From the NCBI RefSeq assembly GCF_020216025.1, contig NZ_JAIWNC010000022.1, forward strand, positions 124,001 through 188,000: 64,000 nucleotides of DNA. The letters are read 5' to 3'. Below, piece after piece: positions 23,631-36,120 of the stretch. This DNA comes from Jidongwangia harbinensis (GTDB lineage: Bacteria; Actinomycetota; Actinomycetes; Mycobacteriales; Micromonosporaceae). A program made the translations under genes and the position numbers. The notes beneath the pieces were generated by a model. The model made no database searches, had not been told where the DNA came from, and was given only the letters and a program-made list of their open reading frames with translations. Positions within the stretch are counted from its first letter, which is position 1, and each line of letters opens with the position of its first letter.

Positions 23631-24527
23631 GTGACGACGTTGCTGCTTCTGGCCGTGGCCGTGGTCTGGGGCAGCAGCTACCTGGCGGCCCGGACGCTGG
23701 TGGTGGCGGGCGGGGTCCTGACCGTCCTGGCCCTGCGTTTCCTGATCTCGGCGGGGGCGATGGCCGTGGTCGTGGCGGTGCGCCGGCCGCGCCGCCCGGA
23801 CCGGTCGGAGCTGGCGGTCGGGACGCTGCTCGGCGGCACCCAGACGGCCGTGCTGGTGCTGGAGACGTACGGGGTGTCGCAGACCAGCGCGACCAATGCC
23901 GGGGTGTTGATCAGCCTGACCATCCTGCTGACGCCGGTGCTGGAGTGCGCGGCCGGCCGGCGCTGGCTGCCGCCGCGGTTCTTCGTGGCCGCCGGGGTGG
24001 CCGTCGCCGGCGTGCTGCTGCTGGTCGGCGGGCCGGGGCTGCGGGCGCCGTCGACCGGTGACGCCCTGATTCTCCTGGCCGCCGTGGTGCGGGCGGTCCA
24101 CGTGACCTGCTCGGCCCGCCTGACCCGGGGCCGGCCCTACGACACGGTGACGCTGACCGCCGTGCAGACCGCGGTCGGCGCGCTGGTCTGCACGGTCGCC
24201 GCGGCGCCGGTGCTGGGCGCGGCGGTGCACCGGCTCGGCCCGGGGCAGTGGCTGGGCGTGCTGTACCTGGCGCTGGGGTGCAGCGTGTTCGCGTTCCTGG
24301 TGCAGCTGTGGGCGGTGCGCCGTACCTCGGCGGCCCGCGCCAGCCTGCTGCTCGGCACCGAACCGGTGTGGGCGGTGCTGATCGGCGTGGGCCTCGGCGG
24401 CGAGCATCTGGCCCCGGTGGCCGTCGCCGGCATCACGCTGGTCCTCGCCGGAACGTACGCGGGGCAGCGCGCGGAGACCGGGCACCGCATCCGAATCCGG
24501 ACCGATCTGCAGGAGAGCACCCGATGA
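23631..24527 (+). CDS. EamA/DMT-superfamily transporter
   Basis: 298 aa integral membrane protein with ten hydrophobic segments arranged as two EamA halves (first half starts LLLLAVAVVWGSSYLAARTLV; second half starts GDALILLAAVVRAVHVTCSARL and ends with the typical GTEPVWAVLIGVGLGGE..AGITLVLAGTYAG). Usually drug or metabolite exporters. GTG start at 23631. Overlaps the YbaK-like gene by 4 bp, so the two are co-translated; the LysR gene is divergent. Confidence 0.88.
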   Translation: MTTLLLLAVAVVWGSSYLAARTLVVAGGVLTVLALRFLISAGAMAVVVAVRRPRRPDRSELAVGTLLGGTQTAVLVLETYGVSQTSATNAGVLISLTILLTPVLECAAGRRWLPPRFFVAAGVAVAGVLLLVGGPGLRAPSTGDALILLAAVVRAVHVTCSARLTRGRPYDTVTLTAVQTAVGALVCTVAAAPVLGAAVHRLGPGQWLGVLYLALGCSVFAFLVQLWAVRRTSAARASLLLGTEPVWAVLIGVGLGGEHLAPVAVAGITLVLAGTYAGQRAETGHRIRIRTDLQESTR

Positions 24528-25003
24528 CCACGATGTACCACCGGCTCCTCGCCGACCTCGACGCCGCCGGCGCGTCGTACCGGCTGATCGAGCACCCGGC
24601 CGAGGGCCGGACCGACCTGGTCAGCGCCCTCCGGGAGCACCCGGTCGCGCACGCCGCGAAGTGCCTGATCGTGATGGTGAAGATCGGCAAGAAACAGACG
24701 CGGTACGTCCTCGCGGTGATCCCCGGCGACGCGCGCCTGGACCTGGCCGCGGTCAAGGACCTGTTCGGTGGCAGCTACGTCGCCTTCGCGTCCGCGGAGA
24801 AGGCCGAGGATCTCGCCGGCACGGTCAGCGGCACCGTCCTGCCGATCGGCTACCACGACGGCCTCGACCTGGTCGCCGATCCGTCCCTGCGGGACGCGCC
24901 CGAGCTGTACTTCAACGCGGCCCGCCTGGACCGGTCCGTCGCCGTCCGCACCGAGGACTGGGTGGCGCTCGCCCACCCGCGGTTCGCCCGGATCAGGGCC
25001 TAG
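24524..25003 (+). CDS. YbaK/aminoacyl-tRNA deacylase-like protein
   Basis: 159 aa. The YbaK/ProX editing fold is indicated by RLIEHPAEGRTDLVSALREHPVAHAAKCLIVMVK (with the conserved Lys), YVLAVIPGDARLDLAAVKDLFGG and GTVLPIGYHDGLDLVADPSL. Such domains hydrolyse mis-acylated tRNA (for example Ala- or Cys-tRNA(Pro)). Coupled to the exporter gene by ATGA. Its 3' end overlaps the convergent monooxygenase gene by 11 bp. Confidence 0.8.
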   Translation: MTTMYHRLLADLDAAGASYRLIEHPAEGRTDLVSALREHPVAHAAKCLIVMVKIGKKQTRYVLAVIPGDARLDLAAVKDLFGGSYVAFASAEKAEDLAGTVSGTVLPIGYHDGLDLVADPSLRDAPELYFNAARLDRSVAVRTEDWVALAHPRFARIRA

Positions 25004-26171
25004 CCACCGCCAGGTTCGCGATCGGCATCAGCACCTCGGTGGCGAACGCCCGCAGCACCGGGTTCGCCAGCCGCCGCTGCCAGGCCAGCGGCGGCCGGGC
25101 CTCGTCCACCGCATCCCCGGCGTAGCTCAGCATGCGGGTCTGGTATTCGGTCAGCGCCGCCCGCGGCGGCCGTCCGGCCAGGTCGCCGGCCAGGTGGACG
25201 GCGTCCACGATGGCGGTGCTGGCGCCCGCGCCCCCGGTCGGCGGCATCGGGTGGATGGCGTCGCCGAGCAGCGTGACCCGGCCCACCGGCCAGGGTGCCA
25301 GCGCCGCCGGGAACCAGAACGGGAACGCGGCCGTGCTGTCCACCTCGGACGCCCGCATCAGCAGGCGCAGGGTGAGCGCCCAGCCGGGGGTGAGCCGGAG
25401 GGCCTCGGCGACGAGTTCGGCCGGGCTCAGGGTGAGCGGGTCGGTGCGGAACTGGGCGGTGCGGGCCGCGACCGACCACACCAGGTACGGCGGTTCGGCG
25501 GCCGGATCGGTGCTGGGCCCCGGGCGGTGCAGGCTGAGGAACGAGCCGATGCCGTCCGGGCCGATCACGAACCCGGGGCCGCGGACCAGTCCGGGCGGCA
25601 CCCAGCGGACGGTCCGCGCGGTGAGCGGGGTCTTGCCGGCCACGCCGATCACGCCGGCCGGCCGGGCACCGCGCCGGCCGAGCAGGCGCCGGGCCACCCG
25701 GGACCGTACGCCGTCCGCGCCGACCAGCACGTCGACCTCGGTGTCCGGCTGGTCGCGCAGGTGCACCCGGACGCCGTCGCCGGTGTCCGTGTAGCCGTCC
25801 ACCGGCGTACCCCAGCGCACCTGGTCGAGATCGCGGGCGAGGACCGCGCGCAGCGGCCGGCGCCCGATCATCAGGATGTCCTCGCCGTCGTAGGCGGGCA
25901 GCCGCAGGCGGATCCGGCCGCGGTGGTCGAAGATGGAGAACTGGCGGAACGCCTCGGCGCCGGTGCCGCAGGCCCGCAGCGCGCCGAGCAACGCGGCCGG
26001 TACGCCGTCGCGCAGGGCGGCCGTGGCGGCCTCGTTGACGTGCAGCCGGTAGCCGGCGGTGTGCTCGGGCGAGGCGTCGCGTTCGAACACCACGCTGTCG
26101 ATGCCGTGCCGGCGCAGCGCATGCGCCAGCGTCAGCCCGCCGATTCCCGCCCCGACGATCCCCACTCGCAT
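24993..26171 (-). CDS. FAD-dependent aromatic-type monooxygenase
   Basis: 392 aa class A flavoprotein hydroxylase. GAGIGG (7-12) binds the ADP part of FAD, VLVGADGVRSRVAR is the DG motif for FAD/NADPH, and VTLLGDAIHPMPPTGGAGAS is the GD motif. Substrate unknown. It lies 9 bp after the end of the aminotransferase gene on the same strand, so it may belong to that unit, but no pyrimidine role is obvious. Confidence 0.87.
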   Translation of the reverse strand: MRVGIVGAGIGGLTLAHALRRHGIDSVVFERDASPEHTAGYRLHVNEAATAALRDGVPAALLGALRACGTGAEAFRQFSIFDHRGRIRLRLPAYDGEDILMIGRRPLRAVLARDLDQVRWGTPVDGYTDTGDGVRVHLRDQPDTEVDVLVGADGVRSRVARRLLGRRGARPAGVIGVAGKTPLTARTVRWVPPGLVRGPGFVIGPDGIGSFLSLHRPGPSTDPAAEPPYLVWSVAARTAQFRTDPLTLSPAELVAEALRLTPGWALTLRLLMRASEVDSTAAFPFWFPAALAPWPVGRVTLLGDAIHPMPPTGGAGASTAIVDAVHLAGDLAGRPPRAALTEYQTRMLSYAGDAVDEARPPLAWQRRLANPVLRAFATEVLMPIANLAVARP

Positions 26172-26180
26172 GCCCGCACC

Positions 26181-27484
<1,304 letters not shown>

Positions 27485-27488
<4 letters not shown>

Positions 27489-28825
27489 CGGGAACCTCCA
27501 ACTACTCGGGTGCGTGGGCGGGCGGCGCCGGCGAGGACGGCGGCCAGGTCGTCGAAGCCGTCGCGGACCAGGCCTACGGTGATCCGGACGTGGTCGGTGG
27601 GCAGCGGTGCGGCCCGGAACGGCGTGCCGGGCGCCACCGCGATGCCGTGCGCGGCCAGCGTCACCATGGCGAACTGCTGGTCGGCGACCGGGAGGAACAT
27701 GTTGATGCCGTCCGGCGCGGTCGCGGTCACCCGGTGTGCGGCCAGCGCGGCGAGCAGCGCGTCGCGCCGCCGGGCGTACTCGGCGCGGGCGCCGGCCACC
27801 CGGGCCGTGGTCTCCGCGGAGGTGAGCAGGTCGAGGAGTACGGCCTGGAGGATCCGCGAGGACCAGCCGGGGCCGAGCAGGCGCCGGTCCGCCACCGTGG
27901 ACACCAGTGCGGCCGGTCCGCCGACCGCGGCCAGCCGCAGGTCCGGGCCGTGGCTCTTGGAGAAGCTGGACACGTGCACGGTCCGGTCGGGCCGGTACCC
28001 GCCCAGGCTGACCGGCGGAGCCGAGGCGATGTCCCCGGCGTGGTCGTCCTCGATGACGGTCACGGCGGGGAAGTCGGCGAGGATCCGGGCCAGCGCGGCG
28101 GCCCGTTCGGCGGTCATGCTGACCCCGGTCGGGTTGTGCGCGCGGGGCTGCAGGTAGAGCGCGGTGGGCCGGTACTCGGACAGCGCGGCCAGCAGCGCGG
28201 CCGGCTGCAGACCGGAGCCGTCCAGCGGCACCCCGACGACGGTGGCGCCGACCGTGTCGAGCAGGTCCAGCACCGGCGGGAAAGCGGGGTTCTCGACCAG
28301 TACGTGGTCACCGAAGCGGACCACGGCGGCGGTGATCCGGTCCAGCGCGTCCATCGCGCCGTCCACCACGGTCACCTGCTCCGGCGGGAACGGCCAGCGG
28401 TCGCGCAGCACGTCCTCCAGCGCGGGCAGCACCGGCGCGTCCAGGTAGCTGGTGGTGAGCCTGCCGTCGCCGACCCGCTTCAAGGCGTCGGTCAGGTCGG
28501 GCAGCAGGTCGTGATCGGGTACGCCGGTGGACAGGTCGGTGCCCAGCGACGGGCCGCCGAGTTGCGCGTACCGCAGGCGTTGCCGGGGCAGCCCGCCGAC
28601 GAACGTGCCGGACCGGCCCCGGGTCTGGATCGCGCCCGCCCGGGTGAGGCTCTGCCAGGCCTCGGACACCGTGGTCGGGCTGACGCCGAGCTCGCGGGCG
28701 ACGTCGCGCACGGTGGGCAGCCGGGCCCCACTGGGCAGGCTGCCGGCGGTGACGAGCCGGCTGACGGCGGCGGCGATTCCCCGTGCGGTGCGGTCCTCGA
28801 CGGCGCCCGCGATGAGCGCGAGCAA
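27485..28825 (-). CDS. MocR-family regulator (GntR HTH fused to aminotransferase domain)
   Basis: 446 aa. N-terminal GntR-type winged helix (GARLPTVRDVARELGVSPTTVSEAWQSLTRAGAIQTRGRSGTFVG), then a class I aminotransferase-like domain with the PLP lysine in SSFSKSHGPDLRL. MocR proteins use PLP, often as an adduct with an amino compound, as signal. The only usable start is TTG at 28825 (MLALIAG), preceded by GGAAAGG. Divergent from the ureidopropionase gene and coupled to the aminotransferase gene, so it most likely controls the whole pyrimidine locus. Confidence 0.87.
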
Positions 28826-28878
28826 AGTTACCTTTCCGAAACATTCCGTAACGATCAGGCAATTGTCCGCCCGAGTCT

Positions 28879-28898
28879 GTGTCGTAGTGTCCTACGAC
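28879..28898. promoter_or_regulatory. Probable MocR operator
   Basis: Perfect 8-4-8 inverted repeat TGTCGTAG-TGTC-CTACGACA between the divergent mocR and ureidopropionase genes. It also contains a direct repeat, GTGTCGTA/GTGTCCTA, the arrangement many MocR proteins prefer. It is 53 bp from the mocR start and 114 bp from the catabolic start. Confidence 0.65.
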
Positions 28899-29012
28899 AT
28901 CCGGCCCCGATGTCAAGGCACGACACCCGGAACCGGCTAGGCCGGTGACAGAAGGTGCCAAGGCGATCACAATCATCTGGTGACCCACGCCACACGACAG
29001 GAAGGGGCCGCG

Positions 29013-29852
29013 ATGACCGACATCGTCCGCGCCGCCCTCGTCCAGACGAACTGGACGGGCGACAAAGAGTCGATGATCAAGGCGCACGAGGACTATGCCC
29101 GTGACGCCGCCGCTCAGGGTGCGAAGGTGATCTGCTTCCAGGAGCTGTTCTACGGTCCGTACTTCTGCCAGGTGCAGGATTCCGCGTACTACGAGTACGC
29201 CGAGTCCATCCCCGGCCCCACCACCGAACGTTTCCAGGCGCTCGCCGCCGAACTCGGCATGGTGATGATCCTGCCGATGTACGAGCAGGAGCAGCCCGGC
29301 GTCCTCTACAACACCGCCGCGGTGGTCGACGCGGACGGCAGCTACCTCGGCAAGTACCGCAAGAACCACATCCCGCAGGTACGCGGCTTCTGGGAGAAGT
29401 TCTACTTCCGTCCGGGCAACCTCGGCTACCCGGTCTTCGACACCGCGGTGGGCCGGGTCGGCGTCTACATCTGCTACGACCGGCACTTCCCGGAGGGCTG
29501 GCGGGCGCTCGGCCTGAACGGCGCCCAGCTGGTGTTCAACCCGTCCGCCACCAGCCGCGGCCTCTCCTCCTACCTGTGGCAGCTGGAGCAGCCGGCCAGC
29601 GCGGTGGCCAACGAGTACTTCATCGGCGCGATCAACCGCACCGGCATCGAGGAGCTGGGCGACAACGACTTCTACGGCCAGTCGTACTTCGTCGACCCGG
29701 AGGGCAAGTTCGTCGGCGAGGTCGGCGACACCCACCAGCCCGAGCTGATCGTGCGCGACCTCGACCTGAGCCTGCTCGCCACGGTCCGCGACCGGTGGCA
29801 GTTCTACCGCGACCGCCGCCCGGACAGCTACGACGGGCTGGTGCGGCCGTGA
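29013..29852 (+). CDS. Nitrilase-superfamily beta-ureidopropionase (N-carbamoyl-beta-alanine amidohydrolase)
   Basis: 279 aa. Catalytic triad Glu44 (CFQELF), Lys117 (KYRKNHIP) and Cys154 (YICYDRHFPEGW), in the spacing of the nitrilase superfamily. The YRKNHIPQVRGFWEKFYFRPGN stretch is typical of the N-carbamoylputrescine/ureidopropionase branch. It would hydrolyse N-carbamoyl-beta-alanine to beta-alanine, CO2 and ammonia. ATG 29013 follows GGAAGGGG. Overlaps dihydropyrimidinase by 4 bp (GTGA). Confidence 0.87.
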   Translation: MTDIVRAALVQTNWTGDKESMIKAHEDYARDAAAQGAKVICFQELFYGPYFCQVQDSAYYEYAESIPGPTTERFQALAAELGMVMILPMYEQEQPGVLYNTAAVVDADGSYLGKYRKNHIPQVRGFWEKFYFRPGNLGYPVFDTAVGRVGVYICYDRHFPEGWRALGLNGAQLVFNPSATSRGLSSYLWQLEQPASAVANEYFIGAINRTGIEELGDNDFYGQSYFVDPEGKFVGEVGDTHQPELIVRDLDLSLLATVRDRWQFYRDRRPDSYDGLVRP

Positions 29853-31246
29853 AACTGATCAAGGGCGGCACCGTCGTCAGCCCCACCGGACCGGTCGCCG
29901 CCGACGTGCTGGTGGACGGCGAGACCATCGCCGCGCTGTTCAGTCCCGGCCGCGGACCGGACGACGTGGAGACGATCGACGCGACCGGCAAGTACGTCAT
30001 CCCGGGCGCCATCGACGCGCACACCCACATGCAGTTGCCGTTCGGCGGCACCGAGGCCAGCGACACGTTCGACACCGGCACCCGGGCGGCGGCGATCGGC
30101 GGCACCACCACGATCATCGACTTCGCGGTCCAGCGCTACGGCGAGGTGGTGCAGGACAGCCTCGCCGCCTGGCACCAGAAGGCCGCCGGCAACTGCCACA
30201 TCGACTACGCGTTCCACATGATCCTCGGCGGCGTGGACGACGACTCGCTCAAGGCCATGGACCAGCTCGTCACGGACGAGGGGATCACCAGCTTCAAGCT
30301 CTTCATGGCGTACCCCGGCGTCTTCTACTCCGACGACGGCCAGATCCTGCGTGCCATGCAGAAGGCCCGCACCAACGGCTCGATGATCATGATGCACGCG
30401 GAGAACGGCCCGGCCATCGACGTCCTGGTGAAGCAGGCGCTGGAACGCGGCGAGACGGACCCGATCTTCCACGGCATCACCCGGCCCCAGGAGCTCGAGG
30501 CGGAGGCGACCAGCCGGGCGATCTGGCTGGCCAGCGTGGCGTCGGACTGCCCGCTCTACATCGTGCACCTGTCCGCGTCCAAGGCCCTGGAACAGGTCCG
30601 GGCCGCCCGCGACGCGGGCCGCAACGTGTTCGCCGAGACCTGCCCGCAGTACCTCTACCTGACCCTGGAGGACCAGCTCGGCGCGCCCGGATTCGACGGC
30701 GCCAAGTGGGTCTGCTCGACCCCGCTGCGCAGCAAGCACGAGAGCCACCGCGCCGACCTGTGGCAGGGTCTGCGGACCAACGACCTGTCGGTGGTCTCCA
30801 CCGACCACTGCCCGTTCTGCATGAAGGACCAGAAGGAGATGGGACTCGGCGACTTCTCCAAGATCCCGAACGGCATCGGCGGCGTCGAGCACCGCGTCGA
30901 CCTGCTCTACCAGGGCGTGGTGGACGGCAAGCTGTCGCTGGCCCGGTGGGTCGAGACGATCGCCACCACGCCGGCCCGGATGTTCGGGCTCTATCCGAAG
31001 AAGGGCGTCATCGCCCCCGGATCGGACGCCGACATCGTGGTGTACGACCCGGACGGCCGGACCCGCATCGGCGTCGAGACCCACCACATGAACATGGACT
31101 ACTCCGCCTGGGAGGGCTGGGAGGTCGACGGACGGGTGGACACGGTCCTGTCCCGCGGCGAGGTGATCAGCTCCGGCGGCGCGTACACCGGGCGGGCCGG
31201 CCACGGCCGATTCGTCCGGCGTGGCCTCTCCGACTACCTGGTCTGA
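29849..31246 (+). CDS. hydA: Dihydropyrimidinase (D-hydantoinase)
   Basis: 465 aa zinc amidohydrolase that opens dihydrouracil/hydantoin rings. Metal ligands His58 and His60 (DAHTHMQLPFGG), the carboxylated Lys150 (TSFKLFMAYPG), His in MHAENG and HLSASK, and Asp in STDHCPF. Length as usual for bacterial enzymes. GTG start overlaps the preceding stop. Followed after 12 bp by the semialdehyde dehydrogenase gene. Confidence 0.92.
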   Translation: MKLIKGGTVVSPTGPVAADVLVDGETIAALFSPGRGPDDVETIDATGKYVIPGAIDAHTHMQLPFGGTEASDTFDTGTRAAAIGGTTTIIDFAVQRYGEVVQDSLAAWHQKAAGNCHIDYAFHMILGGVDDDSLKAMDQLVTDEGITSFKLFMAYPGVFYSDDGQILRAMQKARTNGSMIMMHAENGPAIDVLVKQALERGETDPIFHGITRPQELEAEATSRAIWLASVASDCPLYIVHLSASKALEQVRAARDAGRNVFAETCPQYLYLTLEDQLGAPGFDGAKWVCSTPLRSKHESHRADLWQGLRTNDLSVVSTDHCPFCMKDQKEMGLGDFSKIPNGIGGVEHRVDLLYQGVVDGKLSLARWVETIATTPARMFGLYPKKGVIAPGSDADIVVYDPDGRTRIGVETHHMNMDYSAWEGWEVDGRVDTVLSRGEVISSGGAYTGRAGHGRFVRRGLSDYLV

Positions 31247-31258
31247 GAGGAGACCCCG

Positions 31259-32733
<1,475 letters not shown>

Positions 32734-32737
<4 letters not shown>

Positions 32738-33735
32738 CCATGGACATCGGCGTGGTACTGCAGAACGACCCGCCCGCGCTGCAGGTCGTCGAGTACGCGA
32801 AGAAGGCCGAGGCGGCCGGGTTCAGCCACGTGTGGACGTTCGACTCGCACGTCCTCTGGCAGGAGCCGTTCGTCATCTACTCGAAGATCCTCTCCGAGAC
32901 GTCCCGGGTGGTGGTCGGCCCGATGGTCACCAACCCGGGCACCCGGGACTGGACCGTGATCGCCTCCCAGTTCGCCACGCTCAACGAGATGTACGGCAAC
33001 CGCACCATCTGCGGCATCGGCCGGGGCGACTCCGCGCTGCGGGTCCTGGGCCTGCAACCGAACACGCTCGGCCAGCTGCGGGAGAGCATCGGCGTGATCC
33101 GCGGCCTGGCCAACGGGGACGCGGTGTCGTTGCGCGGCCGCCAGCTGCGGTTCGAATGGGCGCCGGACAGCCGGCTGGAGGTGTGGGTCGCGGCGTACGG
33201 GCCGAAGGCGCTGGCCCTGACCGGCGAGGTGGGCGACGGGTACATCCTGCAACTGGCCGACCCGGACATCGCCGAGTGGATGATCAAGGCGGTCCGGGAC
33301 GCCGCCGCGAAGGCCGGCCGGGACCCCGCCGCGATCAGGTTCTGCGTGGCCGCGCCGGCCTACGTGGGTGACGACGTGGCACACCAGCGCGACCAGACCC
33401 GCTGGTTCGGCGGCATGGTCGGCAACCACGTGGCGGACATCGTGGCCCGCTACGGCGCGGACGGCGCCGTGCCGCAGGTCCTCACCGACTACATCAAGGA
33501 CCGCCAGGGGTACGACTACGCCGAACACGGCCGCGCCGGCAACAGCCACACCACGTTCGTGCCGGACGAGGTGGTGGACCGGTTCTGCCTGCTCGGGCCG
33601 GTGCAGAACCACCTCAAGCGGCTGGCCGAACTGCGCGAACTCGGCGTCGACCAGTTCGCCGTGTACCTGCAGCACGACGCCAAGGAGGAGACCCTCGCGG
33701 CGTACGGCGAGCACATCATCCCGGCGGTCTCGTGA
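32734..33735 (+). CDS. LLM-class (probably F420-dependent) oxidoreductase of the hydantoinase-linked type
   Basis: 333 aa TIM-barrel of the bacterial luciferase superfamily; begins MDIGVVLQNDPPALQVVEYAKKAEAAGFSHVWTFDS. Members of this subgroup are regularly found next to dihydropyrimidinase genes; from sequence the cofactor is likely F420. Its chemistry is not established. Since no dihydropyrimidine dehydrogenase gene is in the window, it could supply the reduction of uracil/thymine. GTG 32734 overlaps the previous stop (GTGA); ATG 32740 is an alternative start. The following permease overlaps likewise. Confidence 0.82.
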
Positions 33736-34574
33736 GGCGGCTGCTCTGGACGCTCGGCGGGCTGGCCCTGTTCGCCCTGCTCTGGGAGGGCTACAAGCTG
33801 GTCGGCGACCCGGACGGCACGGTCCTGTTCGGGGTGCGCCTGCTGCCCCGCGCCGACGACCTGTCCATGCCGCACCTGGTCGACGTGCTGCAACGGCTGG
33901 GCCGGCCCGAGCTGACCGGCGGCCGTCCGGTGTGGACGGTGGTGCTGCAGGCGTGCCTGTTCACGCTCGGCATCACGGTCGCCGGGTTCCTCGCCGGTGC
34001 CGTGGTCGGCCTGCTGCTGGCGGTGCTGATGCAACGGTTCCGGCTGGCCGAGCGCGGTCTGCTGCCGTACGTGATCCTGTCCCAGACCGTGCCGCTGGTC
34101 GCCCTCGCACCACTGATCGCCGGCTGGGGCGGCACGGTCTGGCCGGAACGGATGACGGTCGCGGTGATCGCCGCGTACCTCGCGTTCTTCCCGGTGGCCG
34201 TCGGCATGCTGCGCGGCCTGCAGTCGCCGCAGGCCGCCGGGGTGGAACTGATGCGCAGCTACGCCGCCGGGTGGTGGCGCACGCTGCTCAAGCTGCGCCT
34301 GCCCGCCGCGCTGCCGTACCTCTTCCCGGCCCTGCGGCTGGCCGGCGCCGCCGCGGTGGTCGGCGCCGTGGTCGGCGAGATCTCCACCGGAACCCGCGGC
34401 GGCATCGGCCGGCTCATCATCGAGTACTCCCGCGAGGCCACCTCGGACCCCGCGAAGGTCTACACCGCCATGCTCGGCGCGGCCGTCCTCGGTCTGGTCG
34501 TGGCGGGTCTGGTCAGCCTGCTGGAACTGCCGCTGATGCGGCACCGCCGACGCGTGGAAGTGGTGACGATGTGA
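33732..34574 (+). CDS. ABC transporter permease (nitrate/taurine/pyrimidine type), first
   Basis: 280 aa, six predicted membrane segments and the cytoplasmic EAA-type loop ELMRSYAAGWWRTLLKLRLPAALPYLFPALR that contacts the ATPase. GTG start coupled to the LLM gene. With the second permease it forms a heterodimer; the importer presumably brings in a pyrimidine or its breakdown product. Confidence 0.87.
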   Translation: MRRLLWTLGGLALFALLWEGYKLVGDPDGTVLFGVRLLPRADDLSMPHLVDVLQRLGRPELTGGRPVWTVVLQACLFTLGITVAGFLAGAVVGLLLAVLMQRFRLAERGLLPYVILSQTVPLVALAPLIAGWGGTVWPERMTVAVIAAYLAFFPVAVGMLRGLQSPQAAGVELMRSYAAGWWRTLLKLRLPAALPYLFPALRLAGAAAVVGAVVGEISTGTRGGIGRLIIEYSREATSDPAKVYTAMLGAAVLGLVVAGLVSLLELPLMRHRRRVEVVTM

Positions 34575-35350
34575 GTGCCGTGGTCATCGAGGGAGTCAGC
34601 AAGGTCTTCAACGCCGGCCGCGCGGACGAGGTCACCGCACTGTCCGAGGTGGACCTGACGGTCGGGGCCGGCGAGTTCGTCTCGCTGATCGGGCCGTCCG
34701 GCTGCGGCAAGAGCACGCTGCTGCGGCTGATCGCGGACCTGATTCCGCCGACCCGCGGATCGGTCACGGTGGCCGGCAAGCCGGCCGCACAGGCCCGCAA
34801 CGACCAGGAGTACGGCATCGCGTTCCAGCAGTCCGGCCTGTTCGAGTGGCGGACCGTGTTGCGCAACGTGGAACTGCCGCTGGAACTGCGCGGAGTGTCC
34901 CGGACCGAGCGCCGGTCCCGGGCCGCCGAGATGCTCGCGCTGGTCGGCCTGGCCGAGTTCGGCGGGCACTACCCGGCCCAGCTCTCCGGCGGCATGCAGC
35001 AGCGGGTGGCGATCGCCCGCGCGCTGGCCGTGCATCCGCCGCTGCTATTGATGGACGAGCCGTTCGGCGCGCTGGACGAGATGACCCGGGAACGGCTGCA
35101 GGGCGAACTGCTGCAGATCTGTGCGACGACCGGCACCAGCACGGTGTTCGTCACGCACTCCATCTCCGAGGCGGTGTTCCTCTCGAACCGGGTGGTGGTG
35201 ATGTCGGCCCGTCCCGGCCGGATCACCGCGTCCGTCGACGTGGACCTGCCGGAGCGCGACGACGCGGCCCGCCAGTCACCCCGGTACTTCGACGCGATCA
35301 CCGCGGTCCGGCGCGAACTGCGCGGCGGCGGCGTGCCGGCAGCATCATGA
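34571..35350 (+). CDS. ABC transporter ATP-binding protein
   Basis: 259 aa. Walker A GPSGCGKST, Q-loop FQQSGLFEW, signature LSGGMQQR, Walker B LLLMDEPFGALDE, H-loop VTHSISEAV. Belongs to the nitrate/sulfonate/thiamine-precursor group. Start GTG 34571 overlaps the first permease gene, and its stop overlaps the second (ATGA). Confidence 0.92.
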   Translation: MSAVVIEGVSKVFNAGRADEVTALSEVDLTVGAGEFVSLIGPSGCGKSTLLRLIADLIPPTRGSVTVAGKPAAQARNDQEYGIAFQQSGLFEWRTVLRNVELPLELRGVSRTERRSRAAEMLALVGLAEFGGHYPAQLSGGMQQRVAIARALAVHPPLLLMDEPFGALDEMTRERLQGELLQICATTGTSTVFVTHSISEAVFLSNRVVVMSARPGRITASVDVDLPERDDAARQSPRYFDAITAVRRELRGGGVPAAS

Positions 35351-36111
35351 GATGGATCCGTTCCGTGTTGCCGCCGGTGCTGGTGGGCGTGTTCGTGTTG
35401 GCGGCGTGGGAACTCACCGTCACACTCGGCCGGATCGCCCCGTTCATCCTGCCCGCGCCGTCGGCGATCTGGCGCGAGCTGGTGGCGCAGCGCACGAACG
35501 TCTGGGAGGCCGCGCTGGCCAGCGGCGCGAACGCCCTGATCGGCCTGATCGGCGGCACCGTCCTGGCCATCCTGGCGGCGCTCGCGGCGAGCCGGTTCCG
35601 CCCGCTGAGTGAGGTGTCGGTGCCGTTCGCGGCGGTGCTGAACGCCCTGCCGATCATCGCGCTCGCCCCGATCCTCAACAACATGTTCGAATCCACCAGC
35701 AGCGTGCCGCGCCGGCTGGTCACCGCGATCATCGTGTTCTTCCCGGTGTTCCTCAACACGCTGCGCGGCCTGCGCGAGGTCGACCCGGTGCACCGCGAGC
35801 TGATGACCAGCTACGCCGCGAGCGGCTGGACGTTCGCCCGCACGGTACGCCTGCCCGGCGCGCTGCCCTTCGTCTTCACCGGCCTGCGACAGGCGTCGTC
35901 GCTGGCCGTCATCGCCGCGGTCGTCGCCGAGTACTTCGGTGGCCTGCAGACCGGACTCGGCTCCCGGATCACCTCCGCGGCCGCGTTCACCGCGTACCCC
36001 CGTGCCTGGGCCTTCGTGGTCGGCGCCTGCCTCCTCGGACTCGTCTTCTACCTGACCACGCTCATCGTCGAGCGGCTCGCCATGCCCTGGAAATCTCGCC
36101 TGATCACTTAG
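35347..36111 (+). CDS. ABC transporter permease, second
   Basis: 254 aa, about six membrane segments, EAA-type loop HRELMTSYAASGWTFARTVRLPGALPFVFTGLR. ATG coupled to the ATPase gene. Partner of the first permease. Confidence 0.87.
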   Translation: MRWIRSVLPPVLVGVFVLAAWELTVTLGRIAPFILPAPSAIWRELVAQRTNVWEAALASGANALIGLIGGTVLAILAALAASRFRPLSEVSVPFAAVLNALPIIALAPILNNMFESTSSVPRRLVTAIIVFFPVFLNTLRGLREVDPVHRELMTSYAASGWTFARTVRLPGALPFVFTGLRQASSLAVIAAVVAEYFGGLQTGLGSRITSAAAFTAYPRAWAFVVGACLLGLVFYLTTLIVERLAMPWKSRLIT

Positions 36112-36120
36112 GAGCCTTGC

